A DNA stretch of 64,000 nt from Cherax quadricarinatus (GCF_038502225.1 NC_091298.1:38097910-38161909); one strand, 5' to 3'; numbered from the stretch's first letter, positions 51,939 to 63,252 are shown. The notes: generated by a model not told the origin, from the sequence alone. Translations and numbers: made by a program.

Positions 51939-52772
51939 TCCTATTACACATCAGCCCCATCAACACTAGTATGTAAACTACCAGCTGCATCAAATACCTT
52001 CAGCACAGACTCTGGTAAGTTTAAAACATACTATACCAATAAAGGGGAAACCCCAATCAGTTGTCAACTAGTAAGTAAATCTCATGACTTCGTGCAAAAA
52101 GAACTAAGCAGGTTAAACCGAACTAAGAGCATCGGCCCAGATAACAGTCCGTCTAAGCTCCTAAAAGATGGTGCCTCTGAACTGTCAATCCCCGTTGCTC
52201 ACACAATAAATTTGTCCATCTCCACTAATACCTTACCAGAGGGGTTCAAGGAGGACAGAGTTACTCCTATCTCTTGAAAAATAGTTGGTCTGATGTCAGC
52301 AACTATAGGTCTGTTAGTATACTGAGTGTAATATCCAAAATTCTAGAGAGAGCGATGTGTGCACGGTTAAGTAGTTAAGTAACTTAATGACAACAACATT
52401 CTTCATAGTTACCAATCAGGCTTTAGGAGATATTACTCACCGACACCTCCCTAATTAAACTGATGGACTACATGAGAATTGAAAGGTCGATAGGGAGCCT
52501 CATAGGTATGATAACCTAAGACTTACAAAAGGCTTTCGATGCTGTCAACCACAATATACTATGTAAGAAACTTCAAGTTATCGGTATAGGTTATGTAGAC
52601 TGGTTTAAGTCCTACGTTAACAGGAAACAAATTGTCAAAAAGAAAGGGAACACTGCAGCAGGCCCACCGGCCCAACTAGACAGGTCCTTCACACAACCCA
52701 CCAAAAAGCTATTCTACCAAAGAAATAAGAATTTTAAAATTATTATTTGTCCAATGTATTATTAAATTCTTT

Positions 52773-53117
52773 TCAAATTCTATTAATTATAAGTGAATCT
52801 AATTTATATAAACCAAAGGAAATATTCATATTATTGTCAAAACTGCTTTTTAGGAAACAAGATTCAATTATGTTCCTGTCGACAATGGACTTGCTTGATA
52901 CAACTTCCTCAACTTTTTGAAAACCAATTGGATGGTTAAAATCTCTCACATGAATAAATAGAGCATTAGAATCTTGTCCAGTTCTAATGCTATATATATG
53001 TTGTTTTAATCTTAGATCGAGATTTTTACCAGTTTGACCGTAATAAACTTTATCGCAAATTTTACAAGGAATCTTATAGTCACATCCATCAGCATTTTGG
53101 GGGGAATTCTTTATCAA
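52773..53117 (-). pseudogene. Penelope-like GIY-YIG endonuclease domain
   Basis: Frame with DYKIPCKICDKVYYGQTGKN and LDLRLKQHIYSIRTGQ. YKI...YYGQTG is the GIY-YIG pair preceded by the CCH-type Cys pair, then R and H on the following helix and a Glu in DRNIIESCFL. These are the expected catalytic elements. It ends with FGLYKLDSLI, as Penelope-like proteins do. The nuclease nicks the target for integration. Separated from the RT by frameshifts and the SINE. Confidence 0.88.
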
Positions 53118-53223
53118 AATATTTTTTACTGTATCAAGATTTTTAAATAACTTTGATATTAAAAGTCATAAGAAGAGAAGGCATATCAACCAAGTTTTCA
53201 TGGTAAGGGAGAACCAACATATT

Positions 53224-53391
53224 AGTAACAATGGTTATAAATGACCATAATTTTTAAAGGGGTGGACCGGTAAGCCAGCGGAAGGCCTCGGTCAGATGAC
53301 CAAAAGCTCCAAAGGCGGGTCATCATCTGACTAAGACCCGCGTCAGGAAACATTTGTCCTGTTTCCTGACGAACCTTACCTAACCTAACCT
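53224..53391 (+). mobile_element. SINE-like insertion with telomere-like tail
   Basis: The body contains GGGTGGACCGGTAAGCCAGC, GGTCAGATGACC and GACCCGCGTCAGGAAAC and ends in CTTACCTAACCTAACCT, units of CCTAA (complement TTAGG, the arthropod telomere repeat). AACCAACATATT flanks it at 53212-53223 and 53392-53403. It interrupts the Penelope-like element between RT and GIY-YIG. Confidence 0.8.
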
Positions 53392-53524
53392 AACCAACAT
53401 ATTTTTAGTTGAATAAGGCTGGTTGTCCCTTTTTGGATTGTAAAAAGTATTTCTAGCAACTTTAAAAAGATTCATCAATTACGTTTCTTGGGTATTTCAG
53501 ATCAATACCTATTTCATAAATTTT

Positions 53525-54585
53525 TTATATTTCCTCATCTATGAACTCTGGACTACAAATACGTAAAGCTCTCAAAAACATTGATGAGAAAACAGACAGT
53601 TTAACTTTATCTTGATGCGAAGAATAATAGTGGACATAGGAACAGTTATTTGTAGGTTTTCTGTAAATTTTAAATTTGAATTCATTATTACCCTTAATAA
53701 TTAAAACATCTAGAAATGGCAATGAGTTATTTTCTTCAAACTCAATAGTAAAGTTTATAGAATGGGCTAAGTTACTTAATTTGCCAAGGAAATGGTGTGT
53801 ATCTACATTTTTGGGCATAAGACACAAAATATCATCAACACATCTGAACCATTTAGCTCTATTAGGGAGGATTGTGTTAAGCAGCTTTGTTTCAAAAAAT
53901 TCCATGTATAGGTTACTAAGAACAGGTGAAAGAGGATTTCCCATTGCCATACCAAATTTCTGAGTGTAAAGCTTACCATTAAATACAAATTTTGCATCAA
54001 CAATGCAAAGTTTAATTAGTTTAATGATAGTAGCAACTGGTAATGGTAAATCATAATTAACGAGTTCTTCAGATAAGAAACTTAATAAATCATCAACAAG
54101 AACTTTCGTAAACAAGGAAGTGACATCAAAACTAACCATGTTAAAATCATTTAAGTCAGTCAAGGAGCTTAATTGATCAAATAAATCTATGTTGTTTTTA
54201 ACATTAAAGTTAGAAATTTTGCCAACAGTAGAGCTCAAAATATCAACAAGCCATTTGGATAATTTATATGAATCTGATCCTATGGAGCTAATAATTGGTC
54301 TGACTGGATTCCCTGGTTTGTGTGTTTTTATTAGTCCATACATGTAAGGCAAAGATGGATTAGTGGAAGTAAATTGCTTGCTAATTCATTTCGGATTTTC
54401 AGTAGAAGTTTTATTGTTTTATTGAAATTGCTGTTAACAGTTTCTAGGGGATTTTTTTCTAAGTTTAGAATAGGTTTCAGTATCATCTAAGAGATTATTC
54501 ATTTTTTCTTGGTGATAATTTTCTTTCATAATTGCTATTGCATTTATTTTGTCTGCTTTAGTAAGGCGCAAATTTTTATTGTTAA
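53525..54585 (-). pseudogene. Penelope-like reverse transcriptase
   Basis: The core frame (54352-53525) has YMYGLIKTHKPGNPVRPIIS, SYKLSKWLVDIL, MVSFDVTSLFTKV, QKFGMAMGNPLSPVLSNLYM and RCVDDILCL, where VDD is the catalytic pair. It continues with INFTIEFEENNSLPFLDVLI and IYRKPTNN. The upstream part (about 54585-54370) reads LRLTKADKINAIAIMKENYH in another frame. A complete RT core thus survives, but the frameshift near 54360 and the separated endonuclease make it inactive. Telomere-like and dispersed insertion by target priming is known for the class. Confidence 0.9.
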
Positions 54586-54798
54586 GTGTATAATAAGACT
54601 TAAAGAATCTTTGAGGGCAATTTGTAATTTTGAAAAATTTTCTGATTTATCCACTGATGAAATTAATATTAGTAAGAGAATGGAATATAGCTCTATGTTA
54701 AAACAAAACATTCCCAATTGCAAGGTTTGTAGGTTCGAGTCTCCTTAAGCCAGAGATCAGTGTTGGTGTATATTTCGCCTGGTCTTGCGAATTCCTTG
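54586..54798. other. Unrecognised AT-rich piece, then tRNA-like SINE remnant
   Basis: 54690-54797 contains TGCAAGGTTTGTAGGTTCGA and GAGTCTCCTTAAGCCAGAG, a B-box-like word with the downstream body of a SINE, followed by an AT microsatellite. The preceding 100 bp has a plus-strand frame (ESLRAICNFEKFSDLSTDEI) that might be Penelope-related. Uncertain. Confidence 0.35.
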
Positions 54799-54803
54799 CA
54801 TAC

Positions 54804-54899
<96 letters not shown>
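54799..54899. repeat. (AT)n microsatellite
   Basis: About 100 bp of AT repeats. Confidence 0.95.
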
Positions 54900-54901
<2 letters not shown>

Positions 54902-55784
54902 GTTTCCACCCTTCCTAATAATAATATCACAGGGTGAGAACGCTGTAATATGTGGCATTTTGCCCTGGAGAGGAGTTGGAAATGAATGGCTGTCCAGGGC
55001 AATTGGTGTCAACTGCTGGCTGGACAAACACTGTAAGGAAAATGCGGTAACATTCATAGACAACTGGGACCTCTTCTATGGCAGAAATGACATGTAAACC
55101 AGGGATGGGGTTCACTTATCTAGGTTTGGGGTGGGTGCACTGGCCAACGCGGTGAAGGGAGCTGTTAGATCTTTAAACTAGAAATAGATAGGTTTTCGTG
55201 GAAAATCAATGTATTATGAGTTTAGAAATAGTGTGTTTTTTAAGGAAACCAGTTATAGGCAGAATGAGGAAGATTTATTGGTAAACATAGGAAAGCCAAT
55301 GGCATTAGGTGATAAGGAGAGTAACAGGCATAGTGGAGGTCCAGAAATCAGCAGGAAGAAAAAAGAGAAGGGAGGGTTTCCGAAAATATATTATATTAAT
55401 AGTCGTAGTGCGAGAAATAAGATGGACGTATTGAGATTAGTTGCAAGTGCAGGTAACATTGATGTTTTTGCCATAACTGAGGCGTGGTTTAATATGAAAA
55501 ATAGGGACATGCCTGCTTAATGTCACATTCAGGGTTTTAAATTGTTCCAAGTAGACAGAAGTATTGGGAAGGGGGGAGGGGGGACACTTTATGTCAGTGA
55601 TCGTTTAAATTGTTGCATAAAAACAGGTATAAAGTCTGAAACACATACTGAGTCTGTTTGGGTAGAATTTTCAGAGGGGCATGAAAAATTGATTTTAGGC
55701 GTGATATACCGTCCCTGTTGAGAAATGGCATTACCAGTTAAGTTTAAAGAGTTTGTACTTAACTTAGAAAGACAACTCATCGCC
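54900..55784 (+). mobile_element. CR1-group LINE fragment: ORF1 esterase end and endonuclease start
   Basis: Plus strand. The end of ORF1 (about 54920-55190) reads FIDNWDLFYGRNDM, stop, TRDGVHLSRFGVGALANAV. This is the C-terminal block of the SGNH/GDSL-type esterase found in CR1-group ORF1 proteins, with the conserved D-x-x-H as DGVH. Then ORF2 begins. It is cut at 55784 by the BEL LTR and on the left by an AT repeat. Confidence 0.75.
55209..55784 (+). pseudogene. LINE ORF2 endonuclease N-terminal half
   Basis: The frame has KIYYINSRSARNKMDVLRLV and NIDVFAITEAWFN, the first two APE endonuclease motifs (N and E), then a stop at 55518. It continues with GGGGTLYVSDRLNCCIKTGI, SVWVEFSEGHEKLILGVIYR and a further stop near 55720. 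The GDFN and SDH motifs are missing because the BEL LTR follows. Confidence 0.75.
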
Positions 55785-56768
55785 TGCACAGCCGCCCCTG
55801 CAGACGAGGTCTTGAGAAGCTGTCGAAGTCTTCTCTCAACGGGCTGTAAAGATTTATAATTTGTAAACAATAAATTACCCCTAGGGGGTGTTATGTCAGC
55901 ATATTTCATTCACTGATGGCTGACAAACTTACTTGTGTGGACTCAAAAGTCCGCCCCTTACTGCCGACTATAGGTTGATTACAAACTCCTTGCGACTCAA
56001 GAACTGCGCAGTCCCCCGTACTACAAGAAATTCGTAACCTACCTTGCTCTTGTAGCGTGAGCTATGGTGTTCTTCACACCTTCGACAGATATCAGTGACT
56101 TGTTAGAAGCTGAAGTGTCCTGGGATGTCCACGTCTTCCATAGTCTAGGAATACGCACACTGGTACACTATGTTCCACAAGATTTGTCTTTATTGTTCAC
56201 AATCTTATCACTAAAGAAGCTGATCACACTTCTCTTAAGTGTTTATTGTGTTTTATGAGATACTTTGTTCACACTAACGCACAGATCGTTCTTTGTTGGT
56301 TATCCTGGCGTCAGTGTCACTCTCAGTAGAGTCAGTAGTAATCTGAAGACGCCACAGCGCCCCACACCGTTACTCCCCAGCAGAAAAAAAAAGCTGACGT
56401 AATTTTGCTTCCTTTCCACTTCCTCGATGAAGCAAAGCAGAATGTTTGATTCTTGCTGTCTTAAGCATAGACAACAATGTCCACTATCTTTACTATGGTA
56501 ATAAAGTGGGAGCAGGATTTTCCTTAATTGTCCTGCTAAAGTAAGAGATGAATTGTCTTTTATTAAGCTACACTTTGCAACACAGGACTGCAAGGAGCAG
56601 CGGTCACTTGACCACGTCGCATACTCGTACGGCATCTGTGATCAATTACTCACTGTAGCAGTAAACAAGACACTTGCCCTTTCTGAGAGGGCTGGGCCCC
56701 TCAGGGCTGAAAGGGGCTGAAGGGGCTGAAGGGGGCTGATACTCCCTCCTGGAGAAAATTTCTCCACA
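55785..56768 (-). repeat. BEL/Pao 3' LTR
   Basis: On minus it starts TGTGGAGAAATTTTCTCC just after a CCGCCGCCCCCAG tract and ends near CTGTGCA at 55785. About 984 bp. The boundary is set by TG...CA and by where LINE sequence resumes; there is no second LTR to compare. Confidence 0.65.
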
Positions 56769-56799
56769 CTGGGGGCGGCGGAGGTTTGCTGCAGGTGAA

Positions 56800-57941
56800 C
56801 TATTCGTCACTTAACATTAATTTAATTTTCTCACTCGCCACCACTGCTGCTTGTCTTTTCTGAACAGCTTTAGTCTGTGTGGTTTCTGGAGAATCACTAA
56901 TTTTGTTTTCAACACTGTGTAATTCTAACGGCACTAGTTTATTTATTGTCCGCTTATTCACTACACCTTTGCTTAAAACATCAACTGTCCTGATGATTCC
57001 ATTTGCATCAGGATATATGGTCACAATTTTTCCAAGTGGCCATTGGGACCTCGGACCATCATTGTCAATAATCACTATGTCACCAGGTCTTAAGGACTTA
57101 TGATTTTCAGGAACACCAGCTCCATAGAAGTGTTCTCTCAATGAGGTGAGATAGTCTTCTCGCCAAATTTTCTCCCAACGTTCAATCACTTTATTAAGGT
57201 GTTTGAATTTACGTCTGAGTTGCTCAGGTTCGAAATAAGTAGGATCCTCTATGATTTCTTTATCATTCATGGGAGGAACAGGTTCGAGCCTTCTGCCATG
57301 GAGTAAATGAGATGGACTTAACACTTCTAGATTGTCCAGATCATCGGTAACATAAGTTAGAGGTTGTTGTTGACTCTGTTTTCTATTTCAGTCACAACTG
57401 TACGGAATTCTTCTAAGTCGATTCTTTGACGATGAAGAGTCTTCCTTAAACAACGTTTTACAATGCCGATCATTCTTTCATAAAATCCGCCGTGCCATGG
57501 AGATTTAGGAGGAATGTATCTCCAACGACAACTGCGTTGATTCAGCATCTGTTGTACTTCTGGTTGATCAAAGATCTTCCTTATATCAGCAGCACCAGCA
57601 ACAAAGTTCTTTGCATTATCTGAAATCATCAGTCTGGGACATGCCCTTCTGGCTGCAAACCTTCTGAATAATTTGATAAAGGTTTCAGCAGACATGCCAG
57701 TGGCTACTTCTAGATGTACTGCTCTAGTTGTAGCACAAGTGAACAAACAGATGTACACCTTGATGGGAACTTTGTCAACTGTTTTGGTTAAAATTATTGG
57801 TCCAGTGTAATCTACACCTGTCACCTCAAATGGAGTGATATGACAAACTCTTTCATAGGGATATGGAGGTGGACCTGGATACTGACATACTCGCATATCG
57901 TAGTGACGACAAGTAATACAGTTCTTTATTTGTTTTTTCAC
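56800..57941 (-). pseudogene. BEL/Pao integrase and C-terminal domain, one frameshift
   Basis: The integrase (57941-57357) has CITCRHYDMRVCQYPGPPPY, FEVTGVDYTGPIIL (first Asp), RLMISDNAKNFV (second Asp), and WRYIPPKSPWHGGFYERMIG with the Glu. These are hallmarks of BEL/Pao integrases. The frame then ends at VNNNL, and the continuation (TPSHLL-like LSPSHLLHGRRLEP, then HKSLRPGDIVIIDNDGPRSQ, WPLGKIVTIYPDANGIIRTV) is in another frame to 56800. A single-base frameshift in an AACAAC run near 57360 explains it. Otherwise well preserved. Confidence 0.9.
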
Positions 57942-57973
57942 ACTTTGTCGACCTTGAGGTATCCAGTAGGATT

Positions 57974-58388
57974 GTCGTACTCACCTAATTGTACTCACCT
58001 AATTGTGGTTGCAGGGGTCGAGACTCAGCTCCTGGCCCCGCCTCTTCACTGATCGCTACTGGATCCTCTCTCTCTCTGCTTCCTGAGCTTTGTCATACCT
58101 CTTCTTAAAACTATGTATGGTTCCTGCCTCCACTACTTCACTTGCTAGGCTATTCCACTTCCTGACAACTCTTTGACTGAAGAAATACTTCCTAACGTCC
58201 CTGTGACTCGTCTGAGTCTTCAGCTTCCAGTTGTGACCCCTTGTCCCTGTGTCCCCTCTCTGGAACATCATATCTCCGTCCACCTTGTCTATTCCCCGCA
58301 GTATCTTGTATGTCGTTATCATGTCTCCCCTGACCCTTCTGTCCTCCAGTGTCGTCAGTCCGATCTCCCTTAACCTTTCCTCGTACGT
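57974..58388 (-). mobile_element. CR1-A LINE copy 3 (3' end only)
   Basis: Tail repeats TACTCACCTAATTG x2 at 57978-58004, 3' UTR, and RT C-terminal frame (58322-58056; MITTYKILRGIDKVDGDMMF, SHRDVRKYFFSQRVVRKWN). Truncated near 58388, where the tail of copy 4 begins. Confidence 0.88.
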
Positions 58389-58597
58389 GCGTGTGTGTAC
58401 TCACCTATTTGTACTCACATATTTGTGGTTGCAGGGGTCGAGTCTTAGCTCCTGGCCCCGCCTCTTCACCGGTTGCTACTGGGCCCTCTCTCTCCCCGCT
58501 CCATGAGCTTTATCAAACCTCGTCTTAAAACTGTGTATGGTTCCTGCCTCCACTACGTCATTTTCTAGGCTATTCCACTGCCTTACAACTCTATGAC
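58389..58597 (-). mobile_element. CR1-A LINE copy 4 (3' end only)
   Basis: Tail TGTGTACTCACCTATTTG and a second repeat, 3' UTR and last ~100 bp of coding end. Truncated at the GT microsatellite at 58598. Confidence 0.85.
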
Positions 58598-58974
<377 letters not shown>

Positions 58975-59056
58975 CACCTAGTTGTACTCACCTAGTTGAG
59001 GTTGAAGGGGTCGAGTCCAAGCTCCTGGCCCCGCCTCTTCACTGATCGCTACTAGG

Positions 59057-60622
59057 TCACTCCCCCTGAGCTTTATCATACCTCTGCTTAAAGCTATGTA
59101 TGGATCCTGCCTCCACTACATCGCTTCCCAAATTATTCCACTTCGTGACTACTCTGTGGCTGAAGAAATACTTCCTAACATCCCTGTGATTCATCATTAT
59201 CTTCAACTTCCAACTGTGTCCCCTTGTTGCTGTGTCCCATCTCTGGAACATCCTGTCTTTGTTCACCTTGTCAATTTCTCTCAGTATTTTGCATGTCGTT
59301 ATCATGTCCCCCCCCCTATCTCTCCTGTCCTCCAGTGTCGTCAGGTTGATTTCCCTTAACCTCTCCTCGTAGGACATACCTCTTAGCTCTGGGACTTGAC
59401 TTGTTGCAAACCTTTGCACTTTCTCTAGTTTCTTTACGTGCTTGGCTAGGTGTGGGTTCCAAAGTGGTTCCGTATACTCCAATATGGGCCTAGCGTACAC
59501 GGTGTACAGGGTCCTGAACGATTCCTTATTAAGATGTCGGAATGCTGTTCTGAGGTTTGCTAGGCGCCCATACGCTGCAGCAGTTATTTGGTTGATGTGC
59601 GCTTCAGGAGATGTGCCTGGTGTTACATTCACCCCAAGATCTTTTTCCTTGAGTGAGGTTTGTAGTCTCTGGACCCCTAAACTGTACTCTGTCTGCGGTC
59701 TTCTTTGCGCTTCCCCAATCATCATGACTTTGCACTTGAAGGGGTTGAATTCCAGTAGCCAATTGCTGGACCAGGTCTGCAGCATGTCCAGATCCCTTTG
59801 TAGTTCTGTCTGGTCTTCGATCGAGTGAATTCTTCTCATCAACTTCACGTAATCTGCAAACAGGGACTCTTCGGATTCTATTCCTTCCGTCATGTCGTTC
59901 ACAAATACCAGAAACAGCACTGGTCCTAGGGCTGACCCCAGTGGGACACCGCTGGTCATAGGTGCCCACTCTGACACCTCGCCACGTACCATGACTCGCT
60001 GCTGTCTTCTTGACAAGTATTCCTTGATCCATTGTAGTGCCTTCCCTGTTATCCCTGCTTGGTCCTCCAGTTTTTGCACTAATCTCTTGTGTGGAACTGT
60101 GTCAAACGCCTTCTTGCAGTCCAAGAAAATGCAATCCACCCACCCCTCTCTCTCTCTTGTCTTACTGCTGTCACCATGTTATAGAACTCCAGTAGGTTTG
60201 TGACACAAGATTTCCCGTCCCTGAAACCATGTTAGCTGCTGTTGAAGAGATCATTCCTTTCTAGGTGTTCCACCACTCTTCTCCTGATAATCTTCTCCAT
60301 GACTTTGCATACTATACATGTTAGTGACACTGGTCTGTAGTTTAGTGCTTCATGTCTGTCTCCTTTTTTAAAGATTGGGATTACATTTGCTGTCTTCCAT
60401 GCCTCAGGCAATCTCCCTGTTTCGATGTATGTATTGAATGTTGTTGTTAGCGGTACACATAGTGCCTCTGCTCCCTCTCTCTGGACCCGTTACCTTAGAG
60501 GTATCTATCTCACTCAGAAGCCTCTTCACTTCTTGCTTGGTTGTGTGTACTGTGTCCAGCACTTGGTGGTGTGCCCCACCTCTCTGTCTTTCTGGAGCCC
60601 CTTCTGTCTCCTCTGTGAACAC
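59057..60622 (-). pseudogene. CR1-A reverse transcriptase, catalytic Asp lost
   Basis: A 360-codon open frame (60139-59057) runs from DCIFLDCKKAFDTVPHKRLV to RKYFFSHRVVTKWNN. The earlier RT blocks are in other frames: KQEVKRLLSEIDTSKVTGP at 60622-60404, and ALNYRPVSLTCIVCKVMEKI and GFRDGK readable on minus around 60360-60200. The catalytic box is SLFADYVKLM: the second Asp of FADD is Tyr. The preceding QGS box reads GVPLGSALGP, Gln to Leu. Both changes should abolish polymerisation. The C-terminal block ILEYTEPLWNPHLAKHVKKL is complete. Confidence 0.9.
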
Positions 60623-60945
60623 TTCTTTAAATCTCTTGTTGAGTTCCTCACTTACTTCATGGTCATTTATTGTTGTCTCTCCTCCTTCCTTCCTTAGCCT
60701 GATTACCTGGTCCTTGACTGTTGTTTTCCTCCTGATGTGGCTGTATAACAGTTTTGAGTCAGATTTGGCTTTCGCTGCTATGTCGTTTTCATATTGTCGT
60801 TGGGCCTCCCTTCTTATCTGTGCATATTAATTTCTGGCTCTACGACTGCTCTCCTTATTCTCCTGGGTCCGTTGCCTTCTATATTTCTTCCATTCTCTAG
60901 CACACTTGGTTTTTGCCTCTCTGCACCTTCGTGTGAACCATGGGC

Positions 60946-61934
60946 TCATCCTGGCTTTTCATTAGTCCTGTTACCCTTGGGAACAAACCTATCCTCAGCC
61001 TCCTTGCACATTGTTGCTACATATTCCTTCATCCCATTAACTGACTTCCCTGCCAGTTCTCTGTCCCACTGAACCCCGTTCAGGAATTTCCTCATACCCG
61101 TGTAGTCCCCTTTCCTGTAGTTTGGCTTCATTCGTCCTGGCCTTCCTGCTTCCCCCTCCACTTGTAGCTCTACTGTGTATTCGAAGCTTAAAACCACATG
61201 ATCGCTGGCCCCAAGGAGTCTTTCATATGTGATGTCCTCAATATCTGCAGTACTCAAGGTGAATACTTGCTCCAGTCTTGCTGGTTCATCCTCTCCTCTC
61301 TCTCTTTTAGTGTCCCTTACGTGTTGGAGCATGAAGTTTTCCAGTACCACCTTCATCATCTTAGCCCTCCATGTGTCTTGGCCCCCATGTGGCTCCAAGT
61401 TCTACCATTCGATCTCTTTGTGGTTAAAATCGCCCATGATCAGGAGCTTTGCCCTGCATGCATGAGCTCTTCTCGCCACTGCAGCCAGTGTGTCAACCAT
61501 CTCTCTATTGCTCTCGTCATACTCTTGCCTTGGCCTCCTGCTGTTCTGTGGTGGGTTATACATCACTGCAATTATCACCTTGGGACCACCAGAGTGAAGT
61601 GTTCCCGCTATGTAATCGCTTTCTTCTCCGCTGTTTCCTCTCTCCAGCTCATCAAAATTCCATCGGTGTTTGATCAGCAATGCCACTCCTCCACCCCCCT
61701 GTTCCTTCTGCCTTTTCTCAGGATCTGGTATCCGGCTGGAAAGATGGCATCTGTTATCATACCTGTAAGCTTGGTTTCTGTGATTGCTATGATGTCTGGT
61801 GATGCCTCTTTGACTCTTTCGTGCCACTCCTCCCACTTGTTTGTTATTCCATCAGCGTTTGTGTACCATACCTTCAGTTTCCTTTCCAACACTGTGGTTT
61901 GGGGGGCCTGTGGGGGTGGGAGACCTGGCAGCAT
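60946..61934 (-). pseudogene. CR1-A endonuclease and linker, frameshifted
   Basis: Three consecutive frames: VWYTNADGITNKWEEWHERV, IIAITETKL (61934-61674); GGGGVALLIKHRWNFDEL, IIAVMYNPPQ and LLIMGDFNHKEIEW (61836-61402); and LEQVFTLSTADIEDITYERL, LLGASDHVVLSFEY (61398 onward), then the linker. The APE motifs N, E, GDFN and SDH are all present. A frameshift in a poly-G run near 61690 and a stop at 61402 separate them. Confidence 0.88.
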
Positions 61935-61945
61935 ACTGTGGGATT

Positions 61946-62976
61946 CTATGGTTGGGGGTTGGGTGGAAGCTGTGGGTATGGATTGTATTGTGTGTTGGGA
62001 TGGTGTGATAGGTTGTGGGGTTCTGAGGATAGTTGTGTGTGTGCTTGCCTTTGCTGCTCTGTTCTGCTCTGACTGACCTCTGCTGGTTCCATCCTTGTCT
62101 CCTTTCCTAGCTCCTTTCGCTTTTTTGTCCTCTCCCTCAGCTGCTGTCTCTCTGTTTGTGTTTTGTCTCTGTCTAGGAACACCTTCTTGTACTCTTCCGA
62201 GCTTTTCAACCGTGGTTTCTCTTGGAGGATCCTGTTCCGCACTGTTTCTGTCCTGAGAATCAGCTTGATCGGTCGGTTTCTCCCCTTCACGTACCCCCCT
62301 ATTCTCTGAAAATTTACAATCTCATCCATGTCTTCTCCCTCTATTTCCGTGATGATTTTCTCAATCTCCTTTCTTTCTTCCTGCCGTCTTTCAGTGTGTG
62401 TCCTTTCCTCTCTCTCCCAAAGCCCATGGATAATCATTGATTTTGCCCTTTCCTTCTCCCATTGCCTCTCCCTCTGTGACTCTGGTTCCTGTCTGTATGT
62501 GGTCATTTTCTCCCTTGATTTTTCCAGTGGTGCTTGGTAGCATGGTTGTGCCTCAGCATTTGACCTATCTCCCTCTCCATCTGCACCCATCTGCTCTTCC
62601 CTTCCACTCCCTGGCCCTTCTTTACAGGCTGATATGACCTTAGCATAATTCATATCTCCTTCCTTCCTGTTCAGCCTCTCATCTTTGTATGGTGTGTCTT
62701 CTTTGGTCACTTCCCCTGAGACTTGCTTCAGCCTGTTTACCTCAAATTCTAGGACCTTTACCCTGGCTACTGCAGTTTCGACTTGTGACTCCCAATTCTT
62801 CATCTCCTTCTCCAACCTCTTTTCCCATTTCACGGAGAGCTCTTTCTCCATTTTTTCAGAAAGCTCTCCTAATTTTCTCTCCCATTCTTGCTTCATCTTT
62901 TTCCACTGTTCCTCCATCCATTCCTCCCTGCCAGTACCATTGTCATCTGATCCCTGATTCCTGCGAGTCCCAACCA
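61946..62976 (-). CDS. CR1-A ORF1 protein (coiled coil + RRM-like)
   Basis: The start is taken as the Met of MVGTRRNQG at 62976. The frame stays open further upstream only because the GA microsatellite encodes Leu/Ser. Residues 25-90 are a charged coiled coil (EWERKLGELSEKMEKELSVK), which would trimerise or dimerise the protein. About residues 165-265 include KSMIIHGLWEREERTHTERR and FQRIGGYVKGRNRPIKLILR, which resembles the RNA-binding fold of LINE ORF1 proteins. The C-terminus is Gln/Pro-rich. The frame is uninterrupted (about 343 codons) and ends just before the endonuclease frame, so ORF1 and ORF2 lie close together or overlap slightly. Confidence 0.75.
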
Positions 62977-62989
62977 TTTTTTTTTTTAG

Positions 62990-63252
62990 TGAAAGAGAGA
63001 GAGAAAGAGAAAAAGAAAAAGGGGAGAGAGTGAGAGATAGGGAGAGAGAGAAGGGGAGCCTAGATGGAGGGGAAAAGAAGGGAAAAAGGGAGAGAAAGTG
63101 AGAGAGAGGGAAAAGGTAAGAGAGATGGGGAGTGACAAGGGAAGAGAGAGAGAGATAAAAGAAGAGGAAAAGAGAGAGCAAGAGAGGAAGAGAGAGAGGG
63201 AGAGGGAGAGAGAGAGGAAGAGAGAAAGAGTAGGAGAGGAGAGAGAGAGAGG

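Larger units (their letters stand above)
49874..52640 (+). mobile_element. CR1/L2-like LINE, split by a solo LTR
   Basis: Plus-strand fragments: endonuclease remnant (49910-50119), linker (50200-50772), solo LTR insertion (50867-51938), RT fingers (52080-52275) and palm start (52290-52640). The 3' part is cut by the Penelope-like element. Many stops. Confidence 0.75.
49910..52640 (+). pseudogene. LINE endonuclease and reverse transcriptase remnants
   Basis: Endonuclease: EILWFEVLLPKTKSILVG and DRPPTQDQFLEDFSRVLSGL (49965 onward). Linker: RNRVQRLVKGAKARHYYSKI and PRKLWQQLKQLG (50640 onward). RT: ELSRLNRTKSIGPDNSPSKL and LPEGFKEDRVTPIS (52092 onward), NYRSVSILSVISKILERAMC, QSGFRRYYS, and KAFDAVNHNI-like sequence near 52530, ending in WFKSYVNRKQIVK at the Penelope-like element. 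The catalytic FADD region is not present. Dead copy. Confidence 0.75.
52641..54585 (-). mobile_element. Penelope-like element (RT + GIY-YIG)
   Basis: Minus strand, in element order: RT N-terminal part (about 54585-54353), RT core (54352-53525), linker containing a SINE insertion (53224-53391), GIY-YIG endonuclease (53117-52773), 3' UTR (to about 52641). It is inserted in the plus-strand LINE. RT and GIY-YIG are in different frames. Confidence 0.9.
55785..57972 (-). mobile_element. BEL/Pao LTR retrotransposon, 3' half
   Basis: Minus strand: integrase (57941-57357) and C-terminal domain (57324-56800), followed by a 3' LTR (56768-55785). The 5' half is missing: a CR1-A tail begins at 57974. The LTR lies next to a LINE endonuclease fragment. 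Confidence 0.88.

Noticed and set aside
53371..53391. Internal telomere repeat or chromosome end
   Set aside because: Only three CCTAA units, at the end of a SINE-like insertion with a target duplication.
54757..55063. Ile-Tyr repeat proteins around 54.8 kb and 49.4-49.7 kb
   Set aside because: AT microsatellite translations.
56300..56635. 111-codon minus frame in the BEL region
   Set aside because: Lies within the LTR, with no domain and no conserved position.
62990..63181. Leu/Ser-rich N-terminal extension of CR1-A ORF1 resembling a membrane segment
   Set aside because: It is the GA microsatellite read on the minus strand. The conserved protein starts at 62976.
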